64,000 nt of DNA from Rostratula benghalensis (GCA_013399305.1 VXAI01000021.1:7220794-7284793); one strand, 5' to 3'. Positions 42,146-52,064 are shown, numbered from the stretch's first letter. The notes: a model not told the origin generated them from the sequence alone. Numbers and translations: made by a program.

Positions 42146-44117
42146 GAATATTCTTGTTCATTGCCAAAGCCAAGTAGAGGAGGTGCTGGAGAGCTGTAAT
42201 AATTACAGCCGTGGCTTTGGCTCCTAAAGATTTCTGCCTTTGCCTCAGGAAACTCAGGATATCAAGTTAAAAGTAGCACCTTGGTTACAAAACACTGGCT
42301 GAGCAGAGAAAATTTATGAAGAAAACAGAAACAATGTTGGTACATGAAGAACACATCTGCAGGGCACAACTGTAGTCAAAATAGATTTAACAGTAACAGC
42401 AGCACAAAGACAGAGTGTTAGGTTTCAGGTGCCTGGCCATTTCAGTGTCTGCTTAGTGTATTTGCCCACACTGTCCCACCAAGCAGCCTGTTACTGTTTG
42501 GAGCCCAGAAGTTTCTAAAGCTACAGCGGTAGCACTGGAAGGCCAAGGACAGCACAGATAGATTACTCCATAGATGGTGGAAATTATATGAGATTCTGAC
42601 CATAATGTGGCTTGGTGAGCAAGACCAGTAAGACTAGAAGATATTTTTAAAACAAACAAACAAAACAAATCAAACAAAAAAAACCCCCAAAAAAGGTAAA
42701 TTAAAAGGAAAATACTATAGCAGTCAAATGAAAAAGAATTCATCTCAGAGGAGGCATGACAAGATAAGAACTCAGTTATCACTTTTGCATTAAACAGAAA
42801 TTTAATTTCATTAAAAAAGTAGTTTTGTTAGTTGTGGACCAGTAAATTACTTCAGCTGTTATTGCCAGTCACACAATACCTACTCTAGACTTAGGGGCAA
42901 TCCCAAAACACCACAACACGCTGTACGAAGCCCAGTCTCTAACCTCTGGTCCAAGCGTAGCAAACAGCATAAATTGTAGTTAAAGATGATTCATGTCCTG
43001 TTACGTCCCCTGTCACACTCCACATATTAAAAGCAAATGATCAAGTTCCTGGGCTGCTCTAATGGCAACCCAGGGTTTCCTATGGTCCTCAGGAAGGCAG
43101 CTAACACATCTTCACAAACACTTCCACTGTCTCAAGATCTGAGCCTAACATCAACTTTTTTACATCATTAGATTTTCTTTACATGTCGTGTCTCTAACAT
43201 TCAGATGGATGATATCAGCTTATCACATTATACTGCAGCTTATGCATGCTTTCATAGTGTAATGCAGATGACAAGATCTTTCTGTTGGACACAGAATTCA
43301 ATTAAAGTGCTTCTGTGGTTTGTCACAGGGAAGGGAGCAACGTTAGACAGAGCAGGCAAGAACTTCCAGCTTTTTGCCCTAGAGATTATGGAGAAACCAC
43401 ACAGACCATGCCAAGCTCAGTGATGAACAAGTGTTTGTAGTCTCTGGTTTTGTAATATAATTGAAAGCCTCATATTTTGCACACAAGCACTTGCAGGCCC
43501 AGATCCTGCACAACTGGAGACAGAGGGCTAGATTCTTTCATAAGCACTTAGCTCATGCAAGAAAAACAAAACAAAACAAAACAACTCTATCAGTCACAAA
43601 CAAATAATACACTTGAGTGTGATTGCAGAGTTGTGCCCTGTTCCTTAAACAGAAAGTATCATTAGCGTGTAGGAGCCATCTCTCAAAACACAGTCTTGAA
43701 CTCGATGTACAGTAATACTCTTCTATTTGTTCAGAGAACACCTTCTGTGCAGACAGAGCCATCTTTTCTGACCCAGTAAACAAGAACAGACGGATCACAT
43801 CACATGGCAGTCTCGGCACTAGGTTCCTCTAAGAAAAGGCTCTTTTGAGCTCTAGGCCCCAAGCACAGTCACACCTCCTACTGCTCTCTTTGCCTGCCCC
43901 TGTATGCACAACAGGTAACTGGCAGACCACAATCAACCCCAAGCCACAGTATCCCCAAGAGGAAAAATGGTTTTCACACGGGAGTGCTAAGGCAGATACT
44001 GCCGTGAGAGAGCATGGCACTGGGACTAAGCTGATCTCACACATAGCACACAATTCCCAGCAGCTATGTGTAGGTCTTGCTTTGTGTTTCTTTTCATATG
44101 AAAAATCAGTACATGGG

Positions 44118-44210
44118 CACAACACTAGCAGAAAGTCAAGAGGCCTAAGTTTGAATCTCTGCACAGCTGCAGGCTGCTTGTGTCAACCTGAGCAACATTT
44201 TCTAACGTGA
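44118..44210 (+). mobile_element. Ancient MIR SINE fragment (probable)
   Basis: The order of landmarks follows MIR: CTAGCAGAAAGTCAAGAGGCC, then AAGTTTGAATCTCTGCAC (B-box region), then GCTTGTGTCAACCTGAGCAAC and TTTTCTAAC, which line up with the MIR stretch containing GTGTGACCTTGGGCAAG and CTTAACC. Spacing is kept apart from small indels. MIR is a tRNA-derived, L2-mobilised SINE older than the amniote split, so strong divergence is expected. The judgement is by eye. Confidence 0.5.
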
Positions 44211-44644
44211 CACCTAGCCAGCGTCAATGAAGCACTGAGCTGAGTCCAGAACCTTAAGCAGAAAAGCTATCTCCATCTCTGCACGGCCCATAAATCATCT
44301 GCTCACAGACTGTAGTACACAATCCACTCTTTCCAATGAAGCTGTGCCATTATGCAGAGATAACAAACGTCAACAAAAATGAACTTTTGCAGAGAGAAAA
44401 GGCAAAATTCTCAAGCTTAGCAATAAAAGAGCTTGCGGAGGGCACAGAAGTCACAGTTTTCAGCCTCTGCTCCTGATTCATTTTTTTTACCTTTTGTTGA
44501 AGACTTTTATGTGAACTACAGAAATTGTCTACATTGAAGAAAACAGAATCCAGGTCAACTCCCTTTCCAACTACAAAGCTACCGTTCACTCTCACTTTGT
44601 AGCCAAATAAAACTTTTCTTGTTTCTAGCTCAATAGACAATTTC

Positions 44645-44664
44645 AAAAAAAAAAAAAAAAAAAA
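44645..44664 (+). repeat. Poly(A) tract, 20 bases
   Basis: Uninterrupted A20; a second tract of 17 A follows at 44740-44756. No element body recognised. Confidence 0.9.
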
Positions 44665-44943
44665 GGCCACTGGCATGCTATTCACATTGTATAAACCTGA
44701 AGAATAAATAAAGCAATCTAGCTGACAATCAGGAAACACAAAAAAAAAAAAAAAAATTCATTATGAAAAAATTACTTTGATCATGGAAGGAATCATTCAG
44801 TCTCCAGCAATAAAATACGATTACCTTAATAAGATCAAGACTACCACATCCCAGTTTTGGCTGCTGCATCCTAACCGTGGCAAAATAAATCCATGGTGGA
44901 AGAATCATCAAGAAAGAAGGTAATTAGAGATATCAAAAGCACG

Positions 44944-44965
44944 CACACACACACACACACACACA
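44944..44965. repeat. (CA)11 microsatellite
   Basis: Eleven uninterrupted CA units preceded by ACG; likely polymorphic. Confidence 0.95.
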
Positions 44966-46195
44966 AAATCAAGTTATAGTCAACATAGCCAGTATCATTA
45001 AATCTACAGTAGATGGTCCTTGAAATACCTGAACACCCAGCAATGCCTAAAAAACAGCAATTTACGAGTCAGAGTCTTTTCACTGAAATCAGTACATTAA
45101 GATTTTCTTTAGTGCACCCATTCCTAAGCATGGAAAAACATGAAATGTAGATTAAAATTAATCCACACTGACATGCAGCCATCCAGAATGACTTGAGAAG
45201 TCACAGCCTGAAAAAAAAAAATAATGGGATTAATCCTGCGTGTCTTAACATATCCAAGTAGTTCCTCCTCTTGCAATTAGTTGCTTTGGGACACCAAGTC
45301 TCTGCTTGTATAGAGACTGTGAATATAGGGCCCTCTGCAGTGGAGCAAGAGCTGTGTTCCCAGGGCTACTGTCTACTGCTGATTTGTTTCTCAGAATAAA
45401 TACACTGCAGTAAGTGATAAACATGCCTAATTGCTTTTGGGCTTCAGGGAAATAAACTGGGGGGATTTAACAATTAATTATTCCCAAAAGCAAAGCAACA
45501 CAAGAGTAAGAGACACGGTGGAGTAGCCACACGAATCCTAGTGAGCCTGACTTTACAGAATCCAGCTAGCTAGCCAGGTTCAAAGGATAGCTATCACAAA
45601 CCAGAGGTTTATATACTACATTATTCATGTTGGAGATCAAGAAATAAATAAAGGGTAGATTATGAAACATGGGGGTTACTTATCCAAACCTTTAGATGGT
45701 TAAAATTAAGGATCCGGGTTGACCTCGTTCCCAAACTTAAAATATGCAATTTCTGAAAACAAATCATTCAACCATATCGCCTGTCCAGGACCCAGGGAAC
45801 AAATCCCATACTGGAGACCTCTCCCTCCCCCAACTCACCACAAAGGGTGATTAGATATCCAACTATAGGATAGCTAACACTAGCTGAAATAAATTCACAG
45901 AGCAACTCATTCTAAGCAGCAGGTAGATCGAGCGATAACACCTGTATCTCCTGTCTTACAAACTTTCCCAAATAACTCCACACGGTGCTTGGCATTCCAT
46001 TAGTGACACCAGATGCAGCAGCCTGCAAAGATGAAGGACCAAGATCCTAGTACAACACAGATGTCTTAGTATCATCCTCTGATCCTAACTAAGAATTCAG
46101 TTGGTCCAGAAATGAACTGTGTGTTTACAACTTTAACTTAGAACAACTCTATTAACTGCATGTAACCTATTCATTCCGTTTAGGTCCCAAGGTGA

Positions 46196-46216
46196 GGGGT
46201 AGGGGGACAGGGAGGG
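46196..46216 (+). other. G-quadruplex motif
   Basis: G runs at 46196-199, 202-206, 210-212 and 214-216 with loops of 2, 3 and 1 bases, on the template strand of GALNT18. Confidence 0.75.
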
Positions 46217-47100
46217 CGAGGAAGCAAGTTCATTTCATAGAGTTCATAATCTGTAATATTTTAAAATAATGCCTGAATGCAAACATCATCTGATTAAAAC
46301 TAGAATGGCTGAAAATATTAAAGGCTGAAAAATATTAAAATAACATTGCAGAGCAAGACAACAGGATGGCATGCACGAGGTATGTCAAGTGAGGTAGGCT
46401 GAACCATAGCACACCTTTTCAGGAGAAAGGTTCAACTTATCACTTATAATGGCCTAAAGCCAGGCTGCAAAAACCAAGAAATTGCTCCCTTCTGCTAGTG
46501 TTTTTCCTCTTGTCACCATTGCAAGCAAAGTAGCTGATTAAGAGCAGTCTGCCTGTTCATGTGACCTTCCAACTGCACCTGAAACACAGGGCAGTTTTTT
46601 AGTGACAAAGCCAATGTATGATGCATTATTAAGATGAACGATGTGTTGTGATCTGTCTGAAGCACTCTTGTATGGATTTTAATAAAATGAGTGTTTGGGG
46701 TTTTTTGAACCAATGTGTTCCTTGTGAACTCAAGAGACCATAGTGTTTTCAAATAAAATTGAGAAAAACTGATTTCAAACCCTAGGTTGGAACCACAGAC
46801 ATTTCATTTAACACAATATTCATAAACCTTAGTCCCCTAAAGTATACTTTCTGATAATAAATCTCAATAGCCCTAGATTATACATGTGTTGCACACCTTT
46901 GTTAGACATAAAAAAAGAACTGCATTCTGCATAAAACTATCCATCTTGTCTGTTCCTCGATTTCTTTCACACACATAAAAACACCCACAATTAATCTACA
47001 AAAAATATACCATCTTGTTTGCAAACTCAACCAGAAAACTAGAAGTTTCTCTTGGAGGGTTGTCTGCTAGCATAAAAGGTATGCTTCCTACTAATGACTG

Positions 47101-47133
47101 GGGGGGAGAAGGAGGGAAGGGGGAGAATCCGGG
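47101..47133 (+). other. G-quadruplex motif
   Basis: G runs at 47101-106, 114-116, 119-123 and 131-133 with loops of 7, 2 and 7 bases, just inside the usual limit. Lies in a purine-rich patch. Confidence 0.6.
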
Positions 47134-48072
47134 TAGCATGCAGATGTAATTAACACCACAATCACCACATCACACTGCCAGAGAAAAGCATGCAGGTCGT
47201 CAGCATTGTAAAAATGGTAAAGTGATTTGGCCAAAACCATCTTGTAAACTGTGGTAGGCCCCAAGCCAAGAATTCATTATTCTCAGGCTAAAGCTCAAGT
47301 TCCAGCCCCTTGCTTCCACTCCACGATTCTTGTGTGGCCCTTACTGCCCAGGCAGACTTCAGCACTGCCAGGTCTGCCCCACACCGCTTACCACAGAAGC
47401 CATTATACAGATGCAGGACTCTTGCACAGCATGCCCATAGGATACATGACATAAATCAACACATAATGAGGAAAGAAGGAAGCAGTAAAGTATTTGCAGC
47501 ACCCAGAAAGTGTGTATAGGGAATGTGTCCCTCAATATTCGCAGAAGTGTGGATACAAAAGTGGTGTAAGACGTGCACTGTCAGGTACATACGTGGGCAT
47601 TCAAACTTTTCCACTCTTGGCCAGTATCAGTACCCATATTTCCCTTTCCAATACTACTCTTTCTGAACAGACCACATGCATGCTTTCATTCTCTCTGAAC
47701 TTCTCTTATCTGGAAATCTCTTCAGTCTGATATTTTTCTTTTCATGAAACTGTCTTTTTAAAAACGTGTACTTTTAAAAGTGTTTTATATGAAGGCATGT
47801 CTTATTCCTTCTCATTTCCAGGACACTTGGTAAAATATTACAAGACTGCAGTTTATATGCTAAAGAAACTCCCAGGTGACATCTAATTAAACAATTCAAT
47901 CAGAAAACAAATTAAAATGAAATACTAGCCTAACCCCATGTGTAAATTGCAGCAGTTAAGGCTCTCTGGTATGTGCGGGATATCCTATGGAATGCAATTC
48001 TATTACCCAGACTAATTTCATGCCTGCTCAGCACTACAGAGCATCTGAGCTATTGACACTTCACTCCAACAT

Positions 48073-48094
48073 AAAAAAAAAAAAAAAAAAAAAA
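48073..48094 (+). repeat. Poly(A) tract, 22 bases
   Basis: Uninterrupted A22; no element body recognised upstream. Confidence 0.9.
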
Positions 48095-49061
48095 GAAGTG
48101 GTCCAAGGAAAAGTTTAACAGCAAACCCTTCTAGATAACCCTTATAAACTTGTCCAGAACCATTAGGCAGGTGGTTTACCCGATTTATGGCCATGAATCT
48201 CAAACTTACAATTTCTTAAAGCTGACCTTCAAGGCCATCCTAAACCCAGTCACACTTGGGATGTTTCTTCCAATGACTACAGTGAGCTTTGCACCATGAG
48301 CCAGAATTCACGGCACCCCACAGTGTGAAGCAAAATCTGATTAAAGTAACATCTTCCTCTGCAATCTCTGCCACAGGAATTCCTTGTGAACCCTAGTTAT
48401 TATAATTTGGCAAATAAAGGCACCAAAAATGCACTTAGAGATAATGATCTGTGATTTTTATTTTATTTATTTATCTTCAAGAGCAAGTGGTTTCAACAGG
48501 ATATGAGAACTTTATAAACTTTAATTTTTTTCCTCTAAATATATTTTAGTACTTACTGCCGAACTGTTGACTTAATTATTTTTAGAAGACTCTCTTCAAA
48601 TTTTGTACAAATGTTATTTAAGGAAAATATGTTATTGTTTGGTTTATATATAAAGGGGGGGTTTATCACAAAAAGTCACAATAAAAGTTTATGCTCTAAT
48701 CCATGCTATACTCTCCCCCACTTAAAGTATACCTTTCTCTACTACTCTGAGAAGAACCACTGACCAGAGGAATGTGCCAATATGGACAGTATTATTTTCC
48801 TTGAAAAGAAGTAAGATTATTGGAGCTACACACCAACAAATCTCCAGCCTCGTAAGGAAATTCAATTAAGTTCATGTATCTATCTCTTCACAGTGCCTTT
48901 TGAAAAATCCCTGCATCATACATGCTTCCACAGTGCACTCCACTGGCACACACATGAGAATATATTTCCTTTTTAAAATCCATTTCAGGAGTCAAGAAAA
49001 ACTTAAGAACTGCTTGAGAGAACTTGAAACTTGCAGGAGCTGCTATAACTCACCCTCCAGG

Positions 49062-49084
49062 AAAAAAAAAAAAAAAAAAAAAAA
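49062..49084 (+). repeat. Poly(A) tract, 23 bases
   Basis: Uninterrupted A23, the longest homopolymer of the window, about 1.4 kb from GALNT18 exon 1. On the GALNT18 sense strand it is poly(T). Confidence 0.9.
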
Positions 49085-50118
49085 GTTGTGTTTTATTAAT
49101 TTACCCAAGATGACAAGACTATCTGAGAAACAAAAGCATACAAAAAATGGTGTGTCAGATGTAAAAAAAATAATAATAATACAAGTCACAACAAAGTAGC
49201 TGGGTCTTAACAGAACTGCAAATTTGGGAGTAGGGGAAGCTCAATTCATATGTAATTAGCCATCCTGCCTGTTCCACCTTTCTTCACATTTCAAGAAGAC
49301 CAGTTAGCCAAATCTGCCTGGAAGCGAGCAAGATTTTGTGCACTGTTGATAGGTATTTACCAGATGTTTTGCTCTCACTTTTCAGATTTAGGAGAGACTA
49401 GAATTGGGATGTGGACATTTAGTAGAAATTATGCAGAAGCAGAGAAAGGTGATCCCTCCAGATTTTGGAAGAGCTCTCGCCTACCCCCACCTTCAGCCTC
49501 CTTCCTATCCAACCCACTTAGCAGACCGAGGGAATGACTGTATGGTACCATCCGGATGAGGGAAATATAAAGCACGACGCTAAAGCAAGCAAAGTAACGT
49601 AAGATTCCAAACTCCCAAGAAATAATCATACTCTCCCCACTGCTTGCCAATTTCAACCCTTTTCCCAGAGCTCCCATTAAAAGGAGATTAAATTAAAAAA
49701 GCATTACACAAATGAGAGATTGCCCCACTTATAATCCCAAGTGGCTCCCAGAACTACAGCAGCACTAAGGGAACACCCTGAGCGCATCCGGACGCACTCA
49801 GCACGGATTAGCAGAGTCAGGTTTACAGGCAGGCGGGGAGCAAAAATTCCCCCCGCAGCAACGCATTTTGGTAAAGAAAAATAACAAATACGAAATAACG
49901 ACGGTATCAGCAGGATGGGAATTGCTCCACCGCCCTTCGCGCCGAGTCCTCCCCGTGGACCCCCTACTTTAGCGAGACACTAAAGAGGAGAGAGGCAGGG
50001 AGCCGAGGTCAGGTTTATTACAGCACCAGGCCGAGCCCAGCCCGGCGGGGCTGCCGCCGCTGCCCAGCGCCCGGGTGCTCGGGTCCAGCCGCCCCGCAGC
50101 CCCGCTCCGCCCGGTTGG

Positions 50119-50145
50119 CCCCGGCCCCGAGCCCCCGCCGCTCCC
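50119..50145 (-). other. G-quadruplex motif on the GALNT18 sense strand
   Basis: On the plus strand four C runs (50119-122, 125-128, 132-136, 143-145) are separated by loops of 2, 3 and 6 bases. The G-rich strand is therefore the sense strand of GALNT18, so the motif would be present in the nascent intron 1 RNA about 330 bases after the splice donor. Confidence 0.7.
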
Positions 50146-50420
50146 GGCCGCCTCCCCGCAGCCGGCGGCCCCGGCTCACCGCCCCCTGCGGAGGGAGGGC
50201 GGGAAGGGAGCGGGGCAGGTCCCCTCCCGCGCCGCCCGCAGCCCGCCTCCGCCGCTCCGCTCGCCAGGCGCCGGGAGGGGACCGGCGGGGACTCCCACAC
50301 GCACCGCAGCCTCCGCGCAGCCCCTGGCTCTTCCGGGCTGAAGAATGGCTCTCCCCGGTCGCGACAGAAATGTCACGGGCACAGACAACAAACGCGGCGG
50401 GAGGGGATGGAGGCTGCACA

Positions 50421-50449
50421 GGGGAAGGGGCAGGGTGGGGTGGGGAGGG
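50421..50449 (+). other. G-quadruplex motif beside the exon 1 donor
   Basis: The plus strand has six G runs of 3-4 bases separated by 1-2 bases (50421-424, 427-430, 433-435, 437-440, 442-445, 447-449). This more than satisfies the four-run, loop 1-7 rule. The motif starts 27 bases into intron 1 and lies on the template strand for GALNT18, so the RNA carries the C-rich complement. Confidence 0.75.
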
Positions 50450-50473
50450 AAAGCAAGCAGGGGGTAAGGTGGT

Positions 50474-50475
50474 AC
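50474..50475 (-). other. GALNT18: GALNT18 exon 1 splice donor (GT)
   Basis: On the minus strand the exon ends CCAAG and the intron starts GTACCACC. The exonic side is a good match to the U1 site, but +4 to +6 (CCA) miss the consensus AGT, so the site is weak. It is placed here because the homologous protein continues with a glutamate codon that begins with G, as required by the phase-1 end, and because no other GT lies at the end of the homology. Confidence 0.85.
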
Positions 50476-50710
50476 CTTGGATGTGCTGCTTGATGACATT
50501 TTCCAAATGGTCCAGCCTTTCTATAATCCTTAAAGTGTCCCCTTTGTCTTCCTCTAACTTTTTTTCTGAGATCGGCTCCTGCACTTTCACATAAACACTG
50601 GCAATGTAGTTGGTGACCCAGCCCACGTAGAGCAGGCAGACGATGTTAGTCATTCCACTCAAAATCACGCAAGTGGACACTAAAGTTTTGGTTTTCCTGG
50701 TGCACACCAT
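50476..50710 (-). CDS. GALNT18: GALNT18 coding exon 1 (N-terminal 78 residues)
   Basis: First coding exon of polypeptide N-acetylgalactosaminyltransferase 18, a type II membrane protein of the early secretory pathway in the family that starts mucin-type O-glycosylation; GALNT8, 9, 17 and 18 form a subgroup with little or no activity in standard assays. The translation opens MVCTRKTKTLVSTCVILSGM and matches the human N-terminus as I remember it almost residue for residue. Residues 1-9 are a short basic cytoplasmic tail (R5, K6, K8), about 10-32 a hydrophobic signal-anchor, and 49-78 a charged amphipathic helix with RLDHLENVIKQHI, close to the RLDHLEEVV-type stem of GALNT9. The ATG has a strong Kozak context (A at -3, G at +4), and an in-frame TGA lies upstream at 50818-50816 with no ATG between. 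The exon ends after the first base of codon 79 (phase 1), followed by GT at 50475-50474. The full protein is about 600 residues; the stem remainder, catalytic domain and lectin domain lie beyond this window. Confidence 0.96.
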
Positions 50711-50726
50711 CCTGAGATCCCTCCAT
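50646..50726 (-). other. Overlapping upstream ORF (26 codons plus stop)
   Basis: An ATG lies 16 bases upstream of the GALNT18 start, in the +1 frame relative to it. This frame runs through the main start codon and stops at TAA 65 bases into the GALNT18 coding sequence. Its start context is weaker (T at -3, G at +4) than that of the main ATG (A at -3, G at +4), so leaky scanning would favour the main frame. If the transcript start lies upstream, this overlapping uORF would be expected to lower GALNT18 translation. A four-codon uORF (ATG at about 50837) lies further upstream. Whether it is translated is inference. Confidence 0.5.
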
Positions 50727-50950
50727 ATAGCTCCAAAAATCCTGCGATCCAGAAAACAAAAATAAACTGCGATGAAAACAAATCCTTTCCCCCCTTTCCC
50801 CGAAACGGAGACCACTCAGAAGTCAGTAATTTTCCATGCAAAAAGTTCTCTAATCCACAGAATAAAGATATTTGTCGCCTACCTAGAAGGAGAGGTGGGG
50901 GTGGGGAGGGTTGATAATTAGAATCCTGGATTTTAGCACATTAAAATAGC
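50711..50950 (-). other. GALNT18: Probable GALNT18 5' UTR, start point not determined
   Basis: This is the sequence immediately upstream of the GALNT18 ATG on the minus strand. The main frame is open back to a TGA at 50818-50816. The first codon after that stop is GTG, not ATG, so an N-terminal extension is unlikely. The upstream half is purine- and G-rich on the plus strand, with GGGGG, GGGG and GGG runs at 50897-50910. I see no TATA box at a defining distance, as expected for a CpG-island promoter, so the 5' end may lie anywhere from about 50850 to 51700. Confidence 0.5.
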
Positions 50951-51303
50951 TGAAACTTTGCGATAGCAGTGCCGATGGGAGACCAGCAAGGCGCGCCAGC
51001 CGCCCGGCTGCCCGCTGCTCTTAGGCACCGGCTCCTGCCAGGGGCATCACGGCTGCCAGCAGCCCGGTGCCTAAGTGTTGCAAACTTTGTTCCCTCCGAC
51101 GCCGCTTCCCATCGCAACCGGCCACGGCTCCAGAATCAGACCTCGGGAGCAGCTCGCCGGGGAGTGGGGCTCGCTCGGCCGCGGATTGACAGCCCCCTCC
51201 TCCAATAAAGAGCCTGCTCTGGCAGGGAGGTTGCTGCCATCACCGTATGGGCCGACGGGGACCCGCGCGGGGCGGGGTTATTGCGGGGCCCACCTGCTCC
51301 TCG

Positions 51304-51354
51304 CACACACGCACACACTCACACACGCACACACTCACACACGCACACACTCAC
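51304..51354. repeat. 16-bp CA-type minisatellite, 3 perfect copies
   Basis: The unit CACACACGCACACACT is repeated three times in exact tandem (51304-51319, 51320-51335, 51336-51351) and followed by a partial CAC. It lies inside the CpG island, about 600 bases upstream of the GALNT18 ATG. The alternating purine-pyrimidine sequence is of the kind that can form Z-DNA and vary in length. Tandem identity suggests recent expansion. Confidence 0.9.
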
Positions 51355-51390
51355 CCTCTGGGGCGTCGGGGCCCTTGCGCCGTGCTGCAG

Positions 51391-51420
51391 GCCGGGCCGG
51401 GCCGGGCCGGGCGGGCGGGG
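51391..51420. repeat. GGGCC/GGGCGG short GC repeat
   Basis: Four GCCGG-type units run into GGGCGGGCGGGG inside the CpG island. The tract contains overlapping GC boxes (potential Sp1/KLF sites) and several G runs. It is the most GC-rich short tract of the window and a likely part of the promoter. Confidence 0.7.
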
Positions 51421-51700
51421 ACGGCGGCCTCCCTGCTATTTCTGTTGCCGGCTCCACAGACTTCCCGGTCTCGGTAGGAAGAAGCAGCAGCAGCCGCTGC
51501 CGGCTCCCGTTCCTGCGCGGTGCCCGCTCCGCCGCTTGGCTGGAGAGCGGAGCCGGTAACGTTAAGATACACGCTCACACGGAAGGTCACCCATTCGCCT
51601 GGGGCGGGGGGTGTGAAACCGAAGACGTGCCTTTGGCTCATCGGAGCTATCGGTTCCGCAGCTCCAGGCAGCCAGCGACCACCCACTATGAGAATCCGTT

Positions 51701-52064
51701 TGTCTTTCAGCTTGTTTGCGGGCCCCCGCCCCAGGGAGGTTATATTATTGATAGCTAAGTGTTGCGTGCGTCCAAACCAGCATCCACTGCCTCCTCAACT
51801 TTCACAGGAACAGGCTGTGGCAGGGTATACCCTGTGCAGAATTTGGTTCAATAACAGCGACAATACCAGTAACTCCCAATTTACTTCAGCGTATGCACGC
51901 TGCTTTCCTCTCTTCACCTCTCATTTCATGTGCGCTTTTGGAAACACACTAAGGTGGCAAAATCGTCTCAATATGAAATCACGCTGATTTGAGAGAAGGA
52001 ACAAAACAGATTAACCTCTTCCACTCCTGTTAGGCAGGGACTTCTGTACTAAATGAGATCATTT
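51701..52064. other. GALNT18 upstream flank, no gene seen
   Basis: CpG content falls off through this stretch. The plus-strand frame at 51520-51987 has no recognisable domain. A divergent non-coding transcript from the CpG island is possible but nothing in the sequence shows it. Confidence 0.5.

Larger units (their letters stand above)
1..50475 (-). other. GALNT18: GALNT18 intron 1 (5' part, at least 50 kb)
   Basis: Everything downstream of exon 1 on the minus strand to the window edge is read as intron 1. I looked in the minus-strand translations for the stem and catalytic residues encoded by the next exons (for example the YGYNAYLSDR region) and found none, so exon 2 lies outside the window. 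No other gene on either strand is supported within it. Its contents are listed separately: four CR1 fragments, two LTR-related blocks, an ancient SINE and simple repeats. Confidence 0.85.
36328..50475. other. Intron 1 sequence next to exon 1, no gene seen
   Basis: AT-rich up to about 49.7 kb, then CpG island. Holds several poly(A) tracts, a (CA)11 repeat, a probable MIR, two G-quadruplex motifs and an 18-base direct repeat at 40510-40527 and 40533-40550. A block at 43485-43555 has the look of an ancient amniote repeat (GGCCCAGATCCTGCAC) but I cannot name it. Confidence 0.6.
49780..51700. promoter_or_regulatory. CpG island covering GALNT18 exon 1 and promoter
   Basis: This is the only stretch of the window with high GC and many CpGs; everything around it is AT-rich and CpG-poor. 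The densest part is about 49.97-51.55 kb, with many GC-box-like GGGCGG and CCGCCC sites, for example around 51.39-51.42 kb where GGGCC units run into GGGCGGGCGGGG. An inverted CCAAT box (ATTGG on the minus strand) lies near 51202-51207. The island spans the start of intron 1, the exon and roughly 1 kb upstream, the usual arrangement for a broadly used vertebrate promoter firing on the minus strand. The several long open frames on both strands here are GC-rich artefacts. Confidence 0.85.

Noticed and set aside
1..50475. A nested intronless gene in GALNT18 intron 1, as with the CSNK2A retrocopy of primates
   Set aside because: No kinase-like or other long conserved frame is present on either strand.
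50711..50815. 35-residue N-terminal extension of GALNT18 in the same open frame
   Set aside because: The frame upstream of the ATG begins at a GTG right after a TGA stop (50818-50816) and contains no ATG. The ATG at 50710 has a strong context and matches the known family N-terminus.
49980..51987. Long open frames on both strands in the CpG island (up to 227 codons)
   Set aside because: High GC removes stop codons by chance. The products are repetitive Pro/Arg/Ala/Gly sequence with no domain, and several overlap the GALNT18 exon or the CA minisatellite in other frames.
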